Of a stretch of 64,000 bases of DNA, positions 8,463 to 17,906 are shown piece after piece. Positions within the stretch are counted from its first letter, which is position 1. Each line of letters starts with the position of its first letter. The position numbers were made by a program, and so were the translations under genes. The stretch comes from Flammeovirgaceae bacterium SG7u.111 (GTDB lineage: Bacteria; Bacteroidota; Bacteroidia; Cytophagales; Flammeovirgaceae): positions 4,417,635 through 4,481,634 of the forward strand of contig CP139021.1 in assembly GCA_034044135.1 (NCBI GenBank). Direction: 5' to 3'. Under the pieces are notes generated by a model, which was not told the origin of the DNA, searched no databases, and saw nothing but the letters and a program-made list of their open reading frames with translations.

Positions 8463-10247
8463 ATGTTTAAAAAACTATCAATCAAGGGAAAACTGATTGG
8501 CGTAATCCTAACCGTAACACTATTCGCCGTTTTAGCAGGCTTTACCTCTTTCTACTTCATTCTGAACTACAGTCTGAAGCAAGACCTGCACAATAGTATG
8601 GTCACTAATGCGAAGCTCATTGCCGAGTTTTGTGTCGGACCCATGGAGTTCAATAGGAAACAATTTGTAGAAAAAGAGGTACTTGACCGGTTGAACAACA
8701 TTCCAGAAGTGGAATGCGCTACCATATTTGGCAAAGACAACGAAGTATTTGCCACGTACAACCAAGGCTGTGAAATACCTTCTAAATTTACTATGCTCGC
8801 CGAAAATACAGCCGTATTTGAAGGGGAGAACTTTTACATAGTCCAGCGCATTGAGTTCGAAGGAGAGTTTTATGGAAGGGTAATCCTCAAAATAAGCACC
8901 CAACTCCTTACCGATAAGCTGCAAAATTTTATTTTACTCATTTCTGGGGTAGTGGCCATCATAGTAGTGCTTTCCCTCATCTTTGCCAATGCCATACAAG
9001 GAGTGGTTTCCAAACCTGTAAAAAATCTTGCCGATGCAGCCAGTAAAGTTTCTGACAATGCAGATTATTCGCTCAGGGTTCAGAAGGAAAGCGAGGATGA
9101 AATTGGAGACCTCTACGATAGTTTTAACCATATGCTTGAGCAAATAGAAGCCCGAAGCGCTGCCGAAGCGAAAAGCAAAAAAGCTCTTCAGCTTAGCGAA
9201 AGCAAGTTTAGAAATATCTACCAAAATTCCATGGTGGGTATTTTCCGCTACGACCTGCGGACAGGGCTTTTGATGGAAGGAAATGACCGTACTTGGCAAA
9301 TTTTGGGAACTAACCTTACCCAAAAGAGTGCTTTTGGGGACATGCTCAACATAAGAGATGGAGTAAAAATCAAACAAGAGTTAGACAGAAGTGGGCTCAT
9401 AGATGGCTACGAACTGTTCCTTAGAAAAGAAAACGGCGAAAAAATATGGCTTTCGCTTTCTGGAAGGTCTTTCAAAGAAGAGAATTTCTTCGAAGGAGTT
9501 ATCAAAGACGTTACCGAAGAGAAAGAAAGCTTCTTGGAGATCAAGCGTGTTAATTTTGAATTGGATAACTTCGTTTACCATACCTCACATGACCTTCGCT
9601 CGCCTCTCCTCTCCATCCAAGGACTTATTTCTATTTGCAAAAACGAAGAATCGCTCGATAGCATACGTGAGTACTTCGACCTGATTGAGCGTAGTGTAAA
9701 AAGGCTCGACAATCTCGTACTAAACCTTCTCACCCTTTCCCGAAACACAAGGGTAGACAACAAGCATGAAATTATTGACTTCAAAAATCAAATTGAGGAA
9801 TCTGTAAACATCTTGAGATTCAACAATACGCAGGATGTAGAGGTAAAGATAGATGTAAAAGATGGTGTAGAATTCTATTCGGACAATACGAGGCTGAGTA
9901 TTATCATAAGCAATTTGGTTTCCAATGCCTTCAAATATCAAAACCCCTCTAAAGACGAGCAATATGTCCATATCAGCGTAGAATCTGACGACAAGGAAGC
10001 AGTGATAAAAGTGAAGGACAATGGAATGGGTATTCCTCCAAATAGCCAGGCAAAAATCTTTGAGATGTTCTACAGGGCTACTGACCAATCGCACGGGTCT
10101 GGACTTGGGCTGTTCATTGTAAAAAATGTGGTGGACAAACTCAAAGGGAAAATCTCTTTCCAATCTTCTGTTAGGGAAGGAACTACGTTTACTGTTGTAG
10201 TACCTAATTCGCCAAATGAGGAGAAGGAAAATACTACTGAAAGCTAA
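8463..10247 (+). CDS. CHASE8-HAMP-PAS sensor histidine kinase
   Basis: A 594-residue membrane kinase. Order: helix 13-34; periplasmic region 35-150 resembling CHASE8, the YfiN input domain; helix about 155-177; HAMP to about 235; PAS about 245-355; HisKA with the phospho-accepting H376 in SHDLRSPL; HATPase_c with N-box (SNLVSNAFKY), DNGMGIPP and GSGLGLFIV. It lacks a receiver or GGDEF domain. It is co-transcribed with the YfiR gene, suggesting a periplasmic YfiR signal that controls phosphorylation rather than c-di-GMP synthesis. No response regulator is adjacent, so its target is unknown. CHASE8 is assigned from fold-like sequence pattern and context. Confidence 0.9.
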   Translation: MFKKLSIKGKLIGVILTVTLFAVLAGFTSFYFILNYSLKQDLHNSMVTNAKLIAEFCVGPMEFNRKQFVEKEVLDRLNNIPEVECATIFGKDNEVFATYNQGCEIPSKFTMLAENTAVFEGENFYIVQRIEFEGEFYGRVILKISTQLLTDKLQNFILLISGVVAIIVVLSLIFANAIQGVVSKPVKNLADAASKVSDNADYSLRVQKESEDEIGDLYDSFNHMLEQIEARSAAEAKSKKALQLSESKFRNIYQNSMVGIFRYDLRTGLLMEGNDRTWQILGTNLTQKSAFGDMLNIRDGVKIKQELDRSGLIDGYELFLRKENGEKIWLSLSGRSFKEENFFEGVIKDVTEEKESFLEIKRVNFELDNFVYHTSHDLRSPLLSIQGLISICKNEESLDSIREYFDLIERSVKRLDNLVLNLLTLSRNTRVDNKHEIIDFKNQIEESVNILRFNNTQDVEVKIDVKDGVEFYSDNTRLSIIISNLVSNAFKYQNPSKDEQYVHISVESDDKEAVIKVKDNGMGIPPNSQAKIFEMFYRATDQSHGSGLGLFIVKNVVDKLKGKISFQSSVREGTTFTVVVPNSPNEEKENTTES

Positions 10248-10254
10248 GAAAGGT

Positions 10255-10878
10255 TCAGCGTTTGAAAATCCTCAAAAGAGTAATAAGCCAGAAAAAGAAC
10301 AAGAAGACGGTGCCAGAAGAGATAAAAAGAACTTCTCTGAAGTAGTATTGGTACTGGGTGAGGTATGCTAAAAATAGTACAACTACTACCAAACGTAGGT
10401 ACTCTACCACGTACCCTACTTTTTTTCTTTTAGATAAAATCCACATGCAGGTAATTGTTCCCAGTACTATTCCTACTAGAAATGAAAGGACTTTGGAATC
10501 TACATCCAAAGGGTGCTCTAAAAGCAAGTACCCAATTCCCACTAATACAATCATCACCTGTGTAATCAGGTACAATTTTAGGGACAAAACTGCATTTCCT
10601 CTAAACTTCCTGAGTTTTCTGTATTTTCGAGAAAGAATATTATTTGACTCTCCCGAATTCCCTACAGAAGAATAAAAAAGATAAGCCAGAGGTATATTTT
10701 TTGCTAAAAAAACTGAACCCCACTCTCTTTTACCCAAAGGTGAAATGGATATAAATACAAATGAGAAAGAATAAAGATTACTGGATGAAAAAGGTTTACT
10801 CAACCAAGAGCAGAATATCAATGCTAATAATACAACAAGAAGAAGGCTAAGGGGGTCGCTATCCATGTTCAAATTCAT
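10255..10878 (-). CDS. hypothetical multi-pass membrane protein
   Basis: A 207-residue protein with four to five hydrophobic segments (about residues 9-25, 101-118, 131-147, 160-176 and 183-200), separated by a basic cytoplasmic-looking loop (SRKYRKLRKFRG). No family recognised. It converges on the kinase gene with seven bases between stops, so both probably terminate within each other. The encoded protein has the high Leu/Ile/Phe and low charge of a genuine membrane protein, which supports it as real. Confidence 0.6.
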   Translation of the reverse strand: MNLNMDSDPLSLLLVVLLALIFCSWLSKPFSSSNLYSFSFVFISISPLGKREWGSVFLAKNIPLAYLFYSSVGNSGESNNILSRKYRKLRKFRGNAVLSLKLYLITQVMIVLVGIGYLLLEHPLDVDSKVLSFLVGIVLGTITCMWILSKRKKVGYVVEYLRLVVVVLFLAYLTQYQYYFREVLFISSGTVFLFFFWLITLLRIFKR

Positions 10879-11007
10879 TCAAATTCGATTTTTACTACTA
10901 CTATAGTAGGAACTTACGCAACAGTTTTGGTTTAGGTTAAGAGCTTGTTCAAATTTTGTCTGCGTGAACCACAGAACAGATGGTTTACTTGCATTTCAAT
11001 TATATCA

Positions 11008-11787
11008 TTATTCATTAATGCTCGCCACCGATTTAATGGGCTGAGTTGGAAAATCCATGCCATTTGGTGAAACAGATTCATTCCCATCAGCTTTCACCAA
11101 GTTTCTTAAGCAGAAATATTGCAAGTTCGACTTCCTTCCTGTTGAAGCCGTAAAGCCCCATATTACTTGTGTAGCCCCACCAAATACATCATCTATCAAA
11201 TCTCGCTTCCCTTCATACACCGTATTTCCATCCAACAAAACGGTAATCATTTGAATGGAGGGATCCCACCTGAACCTAAAATCGTGCATCTGGTCATCTT
11301 CTATATCAAATGCCTTATCATTATTGTTCCAAAAAGTCGGATGCATGCTTATACCATTTTCCAAGTAAGCCACATGATCTGAATAAGGATCTAGTTGTTG
11401 CAAGTTTTGGTAAGTATCGAACTCAATGGCAACAGAAGGTGTGATTGAACTTGCCCAAACAGCATCGGGATGCCACCTTCCATAGCCCATGCACTCGCCC
11501 CAAGTACCAAATGCGTCAAACTCCCGAGGATCGTTATGAATCACAAAAGTAATCCCATCTGCACCTTCGTCCTTATTGCCCAAGAAAATATCAAATTGGA
11601 TTTCGAAATAACCTTCAAGGTCTAGCTTAGTGTAATGGTAAGCCAAGCCATTGCTATATTCAACATCGGGAGTAAGCTGGATACAATTTCCAGAAATATA
11701 GTCGGCTGTGCCCAATAACCTGAACTGGGAAAATGCACAAGAAAATGACAACACCGCCAGGGCTGTGAGGTAGATTTTTAGGTTCAT
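11008..11787 (-). CDS. secreted L-type lectin-domain protein
   Basis: About 259 residues with a signal peptide (MNLKIYLTALAVLSFSCAFS) and a legume-lectin-like jelly roll. The pattern CIQLTPDVEYSNGLAYHYTKLDL, then GADGITFVIHND, VAIEFDTYQN and later VLLDGNTVYEG and WGFTASTG matches bacterial L-type lectin or gliding-motility surface domains. Such domains bind sugars; the FDTYQN acidic/Asn region is the usual metal site. No catalytic domain or sorting tail follows, so it may be a small soluble adhesin or sugar binder. Start is set at 11787 because the 13 residues before it precede the signal peptide. Confidence 0.75.
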   Translation of the reverse strand: MNLKIYLTALAVLSFSCAFSQFRLLGTADYISGNCIQLTPDVEYSNGLAYHYTKLDLEGYFEIQFDIFLGNKDEGADGITFVIHNDPREFDAFGTWGECMGYGRWHPDAVWASSITPSVAIEFDTYQNLQQLDPYSDHVAYLENGISMHPTFWNNNDKAFDIEDDQMHDFRFRWDPSIQMITVLLDGNTVYEGKRDLIDDVFGGATQVIWGFTASTGRKSNLQYFCLRNLVKADGNESVSPNGMDFPTQPIKSVASINE

Positions 11788-12302
11788 GACAGTAATTCTT
11801 AGATTAAGAAAGTGAGTGCTAGTCAAAGAAGTGCGTTGTCAGCTTTGGCAGATTCATTTTGGCTTCCTACACTTTTTATGATGAACAGACGCCAAACCAT
11901 ATTGGTTATGTGGAGAGATGTTGGCAAGAATAAATAATGGCCACATCTCTTGCTCTAAAAATTGTAACACAAATTTTGGCAGGAAAGTTATTGAATTAGC
12001 CAAGAAATGCATTTAAAGCCTGTTTTTGTTGTATTGTTAATAATAGATGTATATATTTGGTTTCGATTTAACAAAACAACGGTTTTGTTAACTAATTAAT
12101 AAAATAATGGCATAACCTTCCATTATTACTAATTCCCTCACTTCACCTTTTATTTCACCTTTCTTGTAGGCAATGCCCTTATGGCTAATTTAATAAATAG
12201 CCTATAGCGGTTATACTTTGTGAAAAAGTAAAGTCTACCCATGTACCATCTTTTTTAATAGCGTCTTTTCCTCTTTTTAACTCATATATAAACAGTATAA
12301 TC
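11788..12302. other. divergent intergenic region with regulatory palindrome
   Basis: About 515 bases between the divergent lectin and aminotransferase genes, AT-rich, no gene seen. It contains the perfect 10-bp-arm palindrome described at 12068-12091. Confidence 0.5.
12068..12091. promoter_or_regulatory. perfect palindrome, candidate operator
   Basis: TTAACAAAAC (12068-12077), spacer AACG, GTTTTGTTAA (12082-12091). The arms are perfect, AT-rich and lack a T-run, so a protein-binding site is more likely than a terminator. It lies about 210 bases before the aminotransferase start. Confidence 0.4.
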
Positions 12303-13490
12303 ATGATCAAGAAAATCGACAGAAGAAGTTGGTTAAAGTCTGGGGCACTTCTTACCACAGGACTGGCTTTAAGCCCAAGTATGCTAAGCGCAAAATCTAA
12401 AACTGCGCCAAACAAGGTGTTCTCACCAAAGCAGTTGCTAGACCCAAGTGAGCTTACTTTCGCAGAAGCGGAAATCGACCTGCCACCAATGAAGGCTAGG
12501 CTTACCTCGAATGAAAACCCATTTGGTCCTTCTGAAAAAGCAAAAGAAGCATTGAAAGATGCTATTGACACAAGCTTCCGCTATGGTTCTAAATACAAGC
12601 GTGAGTTCATCAAAATGATAGCTGAGAAAGAAGGGGTTACACCTGACCATATTTTATTAGGTGCTGGTTCTAGCGAACTGCTTAGCGCTGCTTCTATGTA
12701 CTACACTTACCAAACAAAGGGCAGCATATTAGCTCCTGACCTTACTTATGAGTCACTCATCCGAACTGCAACTGCACACGGTGGCAAATGCGAAAGAGTT
12801 CCTCTTACCGATGACTTAGATATTGATCTTGATGCCATGCGCTCTAAGGCAAGCTCTTCCAATAACTTGGTTTACCTCTGCAACCCAAACAACCCTACTG
12901 GCAAAACAATGAACGCCAGCAAACTGGTAAGTTTTTGCGAGTCAGTTGGAAAAAAAACACCAATATTCATAGATGAGGCTTACATAGACTATGTAGATAA
13001 TCCAGAGCCAAACTCTATGATTCAGTGCGTAAAAAAAGGCTACAACGTAATGGTAGCACGTACGTTCTCTAAATTGCACGCATTTGCTGGCTTACGAATT
13101 GGCTACTTGGTTGCTTTGCCTTCTACCATTGCCAATATTTCTATTTTCGGATCTAGGGGAGGTACTATTTCTGCAACGTCTTGTGCAGCGGCTATGGCTA
13201 GCTACGAAGATGGTGAATACTTTAAGTACAGCCGTGAAATGAACACCAAGTCAAAAGACTATCTCTATAAAACGCTCGACAAAATGGGATATGACTACAT
13301 CAAGTCAGCTACCAACTTCGTTTTTTTCCCAATCTCTATGGATGGAAAGGAGTTTAGAACCAAGATGGCGATGGAGCAAGTCGGTGTGAAATATTGGAAA
13401 TTCCGCGACCAAAACTATTGCCGTGTAAGCATAGGTACGATGGATGACATGAAGCTTTTTACCAAAGCTTTTAAGAAAGTGGTTGCATAA
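12303..13490 (+). CDS. PLP-dependent aminotransferase (HisC-like) with Tat signal
   Basis: A 395-residue fold-type I aminotransferase close to histidinol-phosphate aminotransferase. The N-terminus has a twin-arginine signal, R7-R8-S-W-L-K, followed by a hydrophobic stretch and LSA, so the enzyme is probably exported folded with its cofactor. Catalytic features: SNENPFGPS, YLCNPNNPTGK, IDEAY, and the PLP lysine K257 in FSKLHAFAGLRIGY. No his genes are nearby, so histidine biosynthesis is doubtful; a periplasmic amino-acid or phosphonate-type substrate is possible. It ends at a strong bidirectional terminator. Confidence 0.88.
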   Translation: MIKKIDRRSWLKSGALLTTGLALSPSMLSAKSKTAPNKVFSPKQLLDPSELTFAEAEIDLPPMKARLTSNENPFGPSEKAKEALKDAIDTSFRYGSKYKREFIKMIAEKEGVTPDHILLGAGSSELLSAASMYYTYQTKGSILAPDLTYESLIRTATAHGGKCERVPLTDDLDIDLDAMRSKASSSNNLVYLCNPNNPTGKTMNASKLVSFCESVGKKTPIFIDEAYIDYVDNPEPNSMIQCVKKGYNVMVARTFSKLHAFAGLRIGYLVALPSTIANISIFGSRGGTISATSCAAAMASYEDGEYFKYSREMNTKSKDYLYKTLDKMGYDYIKSATNFVFFPISMDGKEFRTKMAMEQVGVKYWKFRDQNYCRVSIGTMDDMKLFTKAFKKVVA

Positions 13491-13509
13491 AACCAATCTC
13501 TGTCAATAG

Positions 13510-13545
13510 GAAAAGGGCTACCCAGAAATCTGAGTAGCCCTTTTC
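13510..13545. terminator. bidirectional intrinsic terminator
   Basis: A 12-bp perfect stem, GAAAAGGGCTAC (13510-13521) with GTAGCCCTTTTC (13534-13545); the loop can itself pair CAGA with TCTG. A/T runs on both sides serve the aminotransferase and the convergent ferritin gene. Confidence 0.85.
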
Positions 13546-13572
13546 AATTTATTTAACTTTTTCAATTCTTAT

Positions 13573-14133
13573 TTATTCAGCAGCATCAGGAGCGGCACTA
13601 CCAACACCTTCATCTCCAGATCCCAACTTACCAATTTCTTGGTCTATCATCCAAAGGCCTTGCCCTTCCTCTCCTATTATATCAAATATCTCCAAGATTC
13701 TTCTTGCTAACTCCTCCTCCTCTCTTTGCTCAGAAACGAACCATTGTAAAAACTGGAACGTAGCATAATCTTTTTCTTGGAAGCTAAAATCCACCAAATC
13801 ATTGATTGAATGAGTTACTTTGATTTCGTGGGAAAGCACCTCTTCAAATACTTCTCTCAGTGAAGCATAATGACTTTTTATATCGGTGATTTCTGGAGCA
13901 AGCGCATGCCCGCCAGAGGCATTTACATATCGGAATATTTTCATCATGTGCATGCGTTCCTCATCAGCATGCTTAAACAAAAAGTCAGCTGCATTTTGAT
14001 AGCCATTGATATCGCACCAAGATGCACTTGCCAAATAATATTGCGACGATACCCCTTCTAGCTTAATTTGCTCGTTAAGTTTTGCCTCAACTTCTGCCAA
14101 TAAAGATGTTTTTGTAGTTACTATAGGTTTCAT
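13573..14133 (-). CDS. ferritin
   Basis: A 186-residue four-helix ferritin that oxidises and stores iron in a 24-mer cytoplasmic shell. Ferroxidase ligands are visible in the first helix (LNEQIKLEGVSSQYYLA), in HADEERMHMMK (E and H ligands), and in the later EVLSHE and EQREEEE segments. The tail after about residue 165 is short, acidic and Gly/Ala-rich, a little longer than in FtnA. Possible link to the Fe-S/NO defence theme at the window start, but it is 8 kb away and separately transcribed. Confidence 0.93.
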   Translation of the reverse strand: MKPIVTTKTSLLAEVEAKLNEQIKLEGVSSQYYLASASWCDINGYQNAADFLFKHADEERMHMMKIFRYVNASGGHALAPEITDIKSHYASLREVFEEVLSHEIKVTHSINDLVDFSFQEKDYATFQFLQWFVSEQREEEELARRILEIFDIIGEEGQGLWMIDQEIGKLGSGDEGVGSAAPDAAE

Positions 14134-14316
14134 GTCTTTTATAGATTAATTAATAGTTAGTGTCTAGTTTTACGTTTCCAAGGCTTAAATAAACAAATTT
14201 AATCTCAAACTAAACTAGTTTTCTGCTTTACTTCATTTTTTGGGAGATTTTCAAGCATAAAACACACAGTTTAGATTTTTGTTAAACGTAAAATCTTATC
14301 TAGATAAGTTCTAAAT

Positions 14317-14760
14317 TCATTTCCCCAACTCCATATGAAGAATAGGATAAGGCTTTCCCGTTCCGTCCAACTCCGAACGTGACTTTACTTCAAAACCGAG
14401 CTTTTTGTAAAACCCGACCGCTTGTTCGTTTTGCTCATTCACATCCACTTTATCTACCCCAAAATTTTCTATGGCGTAGTTCGCCAGCATCTTCCCTATT
14501 CCCTCCCCTCTGCTGTCAGGATGGATAAAAAGCATCTCAAGCCCTTGATCGGCAACACCTAAGAAACCGACAACTTTCCCCTTTTTATCTTTCACACACT
14601 TCAGCTCAACTGCATCGAAGTAGGTGTTCAAAATCAGCGGTTTGAAATAGTGGATATCTTCCTCCTTCAAAAAATCGTGTGTGGCCCGTACGGAAGCTTC
14701 CCATACTTCTATCAGCTCTTGGTAGTCTAATTTACTTACTTCTTCAACCTGAATTCCCAT
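14317..14760 (-). CDS. GNAT family N-acetyltransferase
   Basis: A 147-residue single-domain acetyltransferase. The acetyl-CoA loop lies in LEMLFIHPDSRGEGIGKMLANYAI (R/Q-x-x-G-x-G/A), with the C-terminal VNEQNEQAVGFYKKLGFEVKSR block, where the Asn and Tyr are typical of the family. Acceptor unknown; the pattern is close to YafP/ElaA-like small acetyltransferases. It is preceded on its own strand by a 330-base gap and followed by the ferritin gene in the same direction. Confidence 0.88.
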   Translation of the reverse strand: MGIQVEEVSKLDYQELIEVWEASVRATHDFLKEEDIHYFKPLILNTYFDAVELKCVKDKKGKVVGFLGVADQGLEMLFIHPDSRGEGIGKMLANYAIENFGVDKVDVNEQNEQAVGFYKKLGFEVKSRSELDGTGKPYPILHMELGK

Positions 14761-15097
14761 CGTTTTTTTCTGTTATTTTATGTTTGTTCTTGGTTTGAAC
14801 TTACCAACCTAAGAGGAAAACAACCTGAAATACACAAATAATCCAAACCGTTCATCTTTTTTTTCTACTAAAAGACAGTTCATTTGTCGTAACTTTGAAT
14901 CCATGCATTAATCCCAATTTTGTAATAAGTATTTGCTCAACCTATGCAACCACCTATTCCACATAATAGGCAATTGCCTAACATAGCCAAATTTTATTAT
15001 TAAATTAGCACCAGTGCCTGCATTCGCATTGTGTATTTTTATGCATTGCCGAATGTTATTATTAATCACACATATAATCCAGATAAATAGAATTTAG
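14761..15097. other. divergent intergenic region
   Basis: AT-rich sequence between the divergent GNAT and M61 genes. TAACTTTG at 14889-14896 fits a -7 box for the plus strand, but it is about 200 bases from the start codon. No gene or stable hairpin seen. Confidence 0.35.
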
Positions 15098-16993
15098 ATG
15101 AAGAAGCAGGTTATTTTAGTAGTAGCATCCATCATTTACCTAACCGCACTGCTCCCCACAGCAATTGCACAAAATAAAGAACAATACAACTTTGAAATAG
15201 ATTTGAGGAACTCCGATGGCGATGAGCTTGAGGTTACTCTTTTCCCTCCTAAAGTAAAAGAAAACGTGATAAGGTACAATATCCCCAAAGTAGTGCCTGG
15301 TACTTACAGCATTTCTGACTTCGGTAGGTTTGTTACCAAGTTCACCGCTTACGACAAAAAAGGCAAAAAACTTCCTTCAAAAAATATAGCTAAAAACAGC
15401 TGGGAAATAAAGAAAGCCAAGAAGCTTTACAAAATCACCTATAAGGTGGAAGACACTTGGGATACTAAGAAAGGGAACGTGATTTTTGAGCCTGCGGGAA
15501 GTAACATTGAAGCTGGGAAAAATTTCGTGATCAACACTTTTGCCTTCTTTGGTTATTTCGATGGGATGAAAACAACTCCTTACAAAGTTACTTTCAAAAA
15601 ACCAGAAGGCTTTTACGGTTCTACCTCTCTTATTGCCCAGCAAAGCACCGATTCGTCGGATGTATTTGTGATTGATAATTACATGGATCTGGCGGATGCG
15701 CCTATCATGTACAACGAGCCTGACACTACTATTTTGGAAGTAGGTGGTGCGGACATCATCGTCTCGGTTTACTCTCCAAACAAACAACTTTCATCCAAAT
15801 TTGTAGGAGACAACATTGCCGAGATATTGGAGGCTCAGCGCAAATACCTCGGCGGAACGCTGCCAATTCAAAAGTATGCCTTCATTATTTACCTCACCGA
15901 CCAAGCAACTCAATCGGGTATGATCGGAGCTTTAGAACATTCTTATTCTTCATTTTATGTATTGCAAGAACTTCCCGAAGCTTACCACGAATACTTAGCT
16001 GCCAGTGTAAAAGACATTGCCGCACACGAGTTTTTTCATATCATCACCCCATTGAGCATCCACTCCGAAGAAATTCAGGATTTTGATTTCATAGACCCGA
16101 AAATGTCGAAGCACCTTTGGCTATACGAAGGCTGTACCGAATATTTTGCCGGTCATGTGCAAGTACAACACGAGCTTATTGGCTTAGAAGAGTACTTGGG
16201 TGTGATAAAAGAAAAAATCAGGAATGCGTCAGGTTATCAAGACACCTTGCCATTTACCAAAATGAGCAAGGAAGTGCTAAAAACCTACAAAGATGAATAT
16301 GGGAATGTATACGAAAAAGGTGCGCTAATAGGCTTATGTCTCGATATTAGGCTTCGCAAACTATCGGATGGAAAATATGGCCTAATGAATTTGATGCAAG
16401 ACCTCTCAAAAGAATATGGCAAAAACCAAGCTTTTAAAGACGATGAGCTTTTCGATAAAATTGCTGAGATCACAGGCTTCCCAGAAATCCGTGAGTTTTT
16501 TGCAAAATATGTAGAAGGTCCTGAGCCTCTTCCACTCGAAGAAACATTTAAAATGGTTGGGTTCGATTACCAAGAAAAGGCGATCATCAAAGATATTTCC
16601 CTTGGAAATATAGCATTGAATGCCGATGAAAACGGCAACATTTTCGTGGACAACATCGATAATATAGATGATTTTGGAAAGGAAATGGGCTACAAAACTG
16701 GCGACATAATCAGAAGTATCAACGGCGATACGCTTACCATGGGGACGGCGCAGGTTGTCATAAATAAATTGCAGACGGAAAGCAGCGCAGGTGATACGCT
16801 CACTATGTTGATAGAAAGAAAAGTACAAGCTGAGGATGGAAGCGAAAGCAAAGAAGAACAAACTGAGAAAGTAGAGCTGATAGCTCCCTTACAAGAAGTT
16901 GCTAGAGAAGAGCTCAACCATTTTGAAGCGGTTGCCGAGCCTACTCCAGATCAACTAAAACTGCTGAAGAGCTGGCTGGTTCCTTCTAACTAA
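15098..16993 (+). CDS. M61 family metallopeptidase with PDZ domain
   Basis: A 631-residue exported aminopeptidase of the glycyl-aminopeptidase family. Signal peptide 1-24 (ending AIAQ), N-terminal beta domain to about 200, catalytic domain with the zinc motif H310-E-F-F-H314 and the downstream glutamate in LWLYEGCTEYFAGH, and a C-terminal PDZ-like region around 500-600 (GYKTGDIIRSINGD). It cleaves N-terminal small residues in the periplasm or at the surface. Length is typical. It stands alone between a long upstream gap and the exonuclease gene 67 bases later. Confidence 0.93.
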   Translation: MKKQVILVVASIIYLTALLPTAIAQNKEQYNFEIDLRNSDGDELEVTLFPPKVKENVIRYNIPKVVPGTYSISDFGRFVTKFTAYDKKGKKLPSKNIAKNSWEIKKAKKLYKITYKVEDTWDTKKGNVIFEPAGSNIEAGKNFVINTFAFFGYFDGMKTTPYKVTFKKPEGFYGSTSLIAQQSTDSSDVFVIDNYMDLADAPIMYNEPDTTILEVGGADIIVSVYSPNKQLSSKFVGDNIAEILEAQRKYLGGTLPIQKYAFIIYLTDQATQSGMIGALEHSYSSFYVLQELPEAYHEYLAASVKDIAAHEFFHIITPLSIHSEEIQDFDFIDPKMSKHLWLYEGCTEYFAGHVQVQHELIGLEEYLGVIKEKIRNASGYQDTLPFTKMSKEVLKTYKDEYGNVYEKGALIGLCLDIRLRKLSDGKYGLMNLMQDLSKEYGKNQAFKDDELFDKIAEITGFPEIREFFAKYVEGPEPLPLEETFKMVGFDYQEKAIIKDISLGNIALNADENGNIFVDNIDNIDDFGKEMGYKTGDIIRSINGDTLTMGTAQVVINKLQTESSAGDTLTMLIERKVQAEDGSESKEEQTEKVELIAPLQEVAREELNHFEAVAEPTPDQLKLLKSWLVPSN

Positions 16994-17060
16994 ACAATTG
17001 ATATTATAAATTCAAATCCTTAACTTGACTACATAACTTAGCAAAACAAAAAGAATTAAA

Positions 17061-17906
17061 ATGCATCTGAAACTCAGAAACCCTCTCGTAACATTTGATT
17101 TGGAAACCACAGGCATTAACCCAACCAAAGATCGCATAGTGGAAATTAGCGCGCTCAAGGTGATGCCCGATGGAGAAAGAACGGTTGTTACAAAAAGAAT
17201 AAACCCAGAAAGACCAATACCGATAGAAACCAGCCTGATCCACGGAATCTACGATGAAGACATAAAAGATGCTCCGACTTTCAAGATGTTTGCCAAAGAG
17301 TTGGCTAAATTTTTAGAAGGTTGTGACTTATGTGGCTTCAATATGCTTCGCTTCGATCTGCCGCTTTTGGTAGAAGAGTTTTTGCGGGTAGACATCAACT
17401 TTGATGTAAGCAACCGCAAACTGATAGACGCCCAAAAGATTTTCCACATGATGGAACCAAGGACGCTGGGAGCTGCGGTAAGGTTTTATTGCGGAAAAGA
17501 ACTGGAAGATGCACACAGTGCCGAGGCTGATACCATTGCCACGTTTGAAGTATTAGATGCACAAGTAGCAAGATACGAGGGCAAGGAAATAGAAGATCCG
17601 AAAACAGGCAAGAAGTATGTCCCTGTAAAAAATGATATCAACTCGCTACACGAGATCACCTCCCAGCGCTTGGTCGACCTAGCTGGCAGGATGGTCTACA
17701 ACGACAAGGGTGTGGCTGTTTTCAACTTTGGAAAGCACCGAAACCGACCAGTTTTGGATGTACTTGAAAAAGAACCTGGCTATTATGACTGGATAATGAG
17801 TAACGAATTCCCGCTGAACACGAAGCAAAAACTCACCGAGATAAAGCTAAGCCAGTTCAACCAAGGAAATAATAAAGGTGGAAAAGGAAAAATAAAGTTA
17901 GGATAA
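17061..17906 (+). CDS. DEDDh 3'-5' exonuclease (DnaQ-like)
   Basis: A 281-residue protein: exonuclease domain 1-175 with D13 and E15 (FDLETTGI) and H152-x4-D157 (HSAEAD), that is the DEDDh class. A C-terminal segment near residues 225-260 (FNFGKHRNRPVLDVL...PGYYDWIMS) matches the small GK/RP motif found at the end of exodeoxyribonuclease X-type proteins. It is therefore a stand-alone repair or processing nuclease rather than a polymerase III subunit. Its stop overlaps the tail of the convergent methyltransferase, and the hairpin immediately downstream serves as terminator. Confidence 0.9.
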   Translation: MHLKLRNPLVTFDLETTGINPTKDRIVEISALKVMPDGERTVVTKRINPERPIPIETSLIHGIYDEDIKDAPTFKMFAKELAKFLEGCDLCGFNMLRFDLPLLVEEFLRVDINFDVSNRKLIDAQKIFHMMEPRTLGAAVRFYCGKELEDAHSAEADTIATFEVLDAQVARYEGKEIEDPKTGKKYVPVKNDINSLHEITSQRLVDLAGRMVYNDKGVAVFNFGKHRNRPVLDVLEKEPGYYDWIMSNEFPLNTKQKLTEIKLSQFNQGNNKGGKGKIKLG

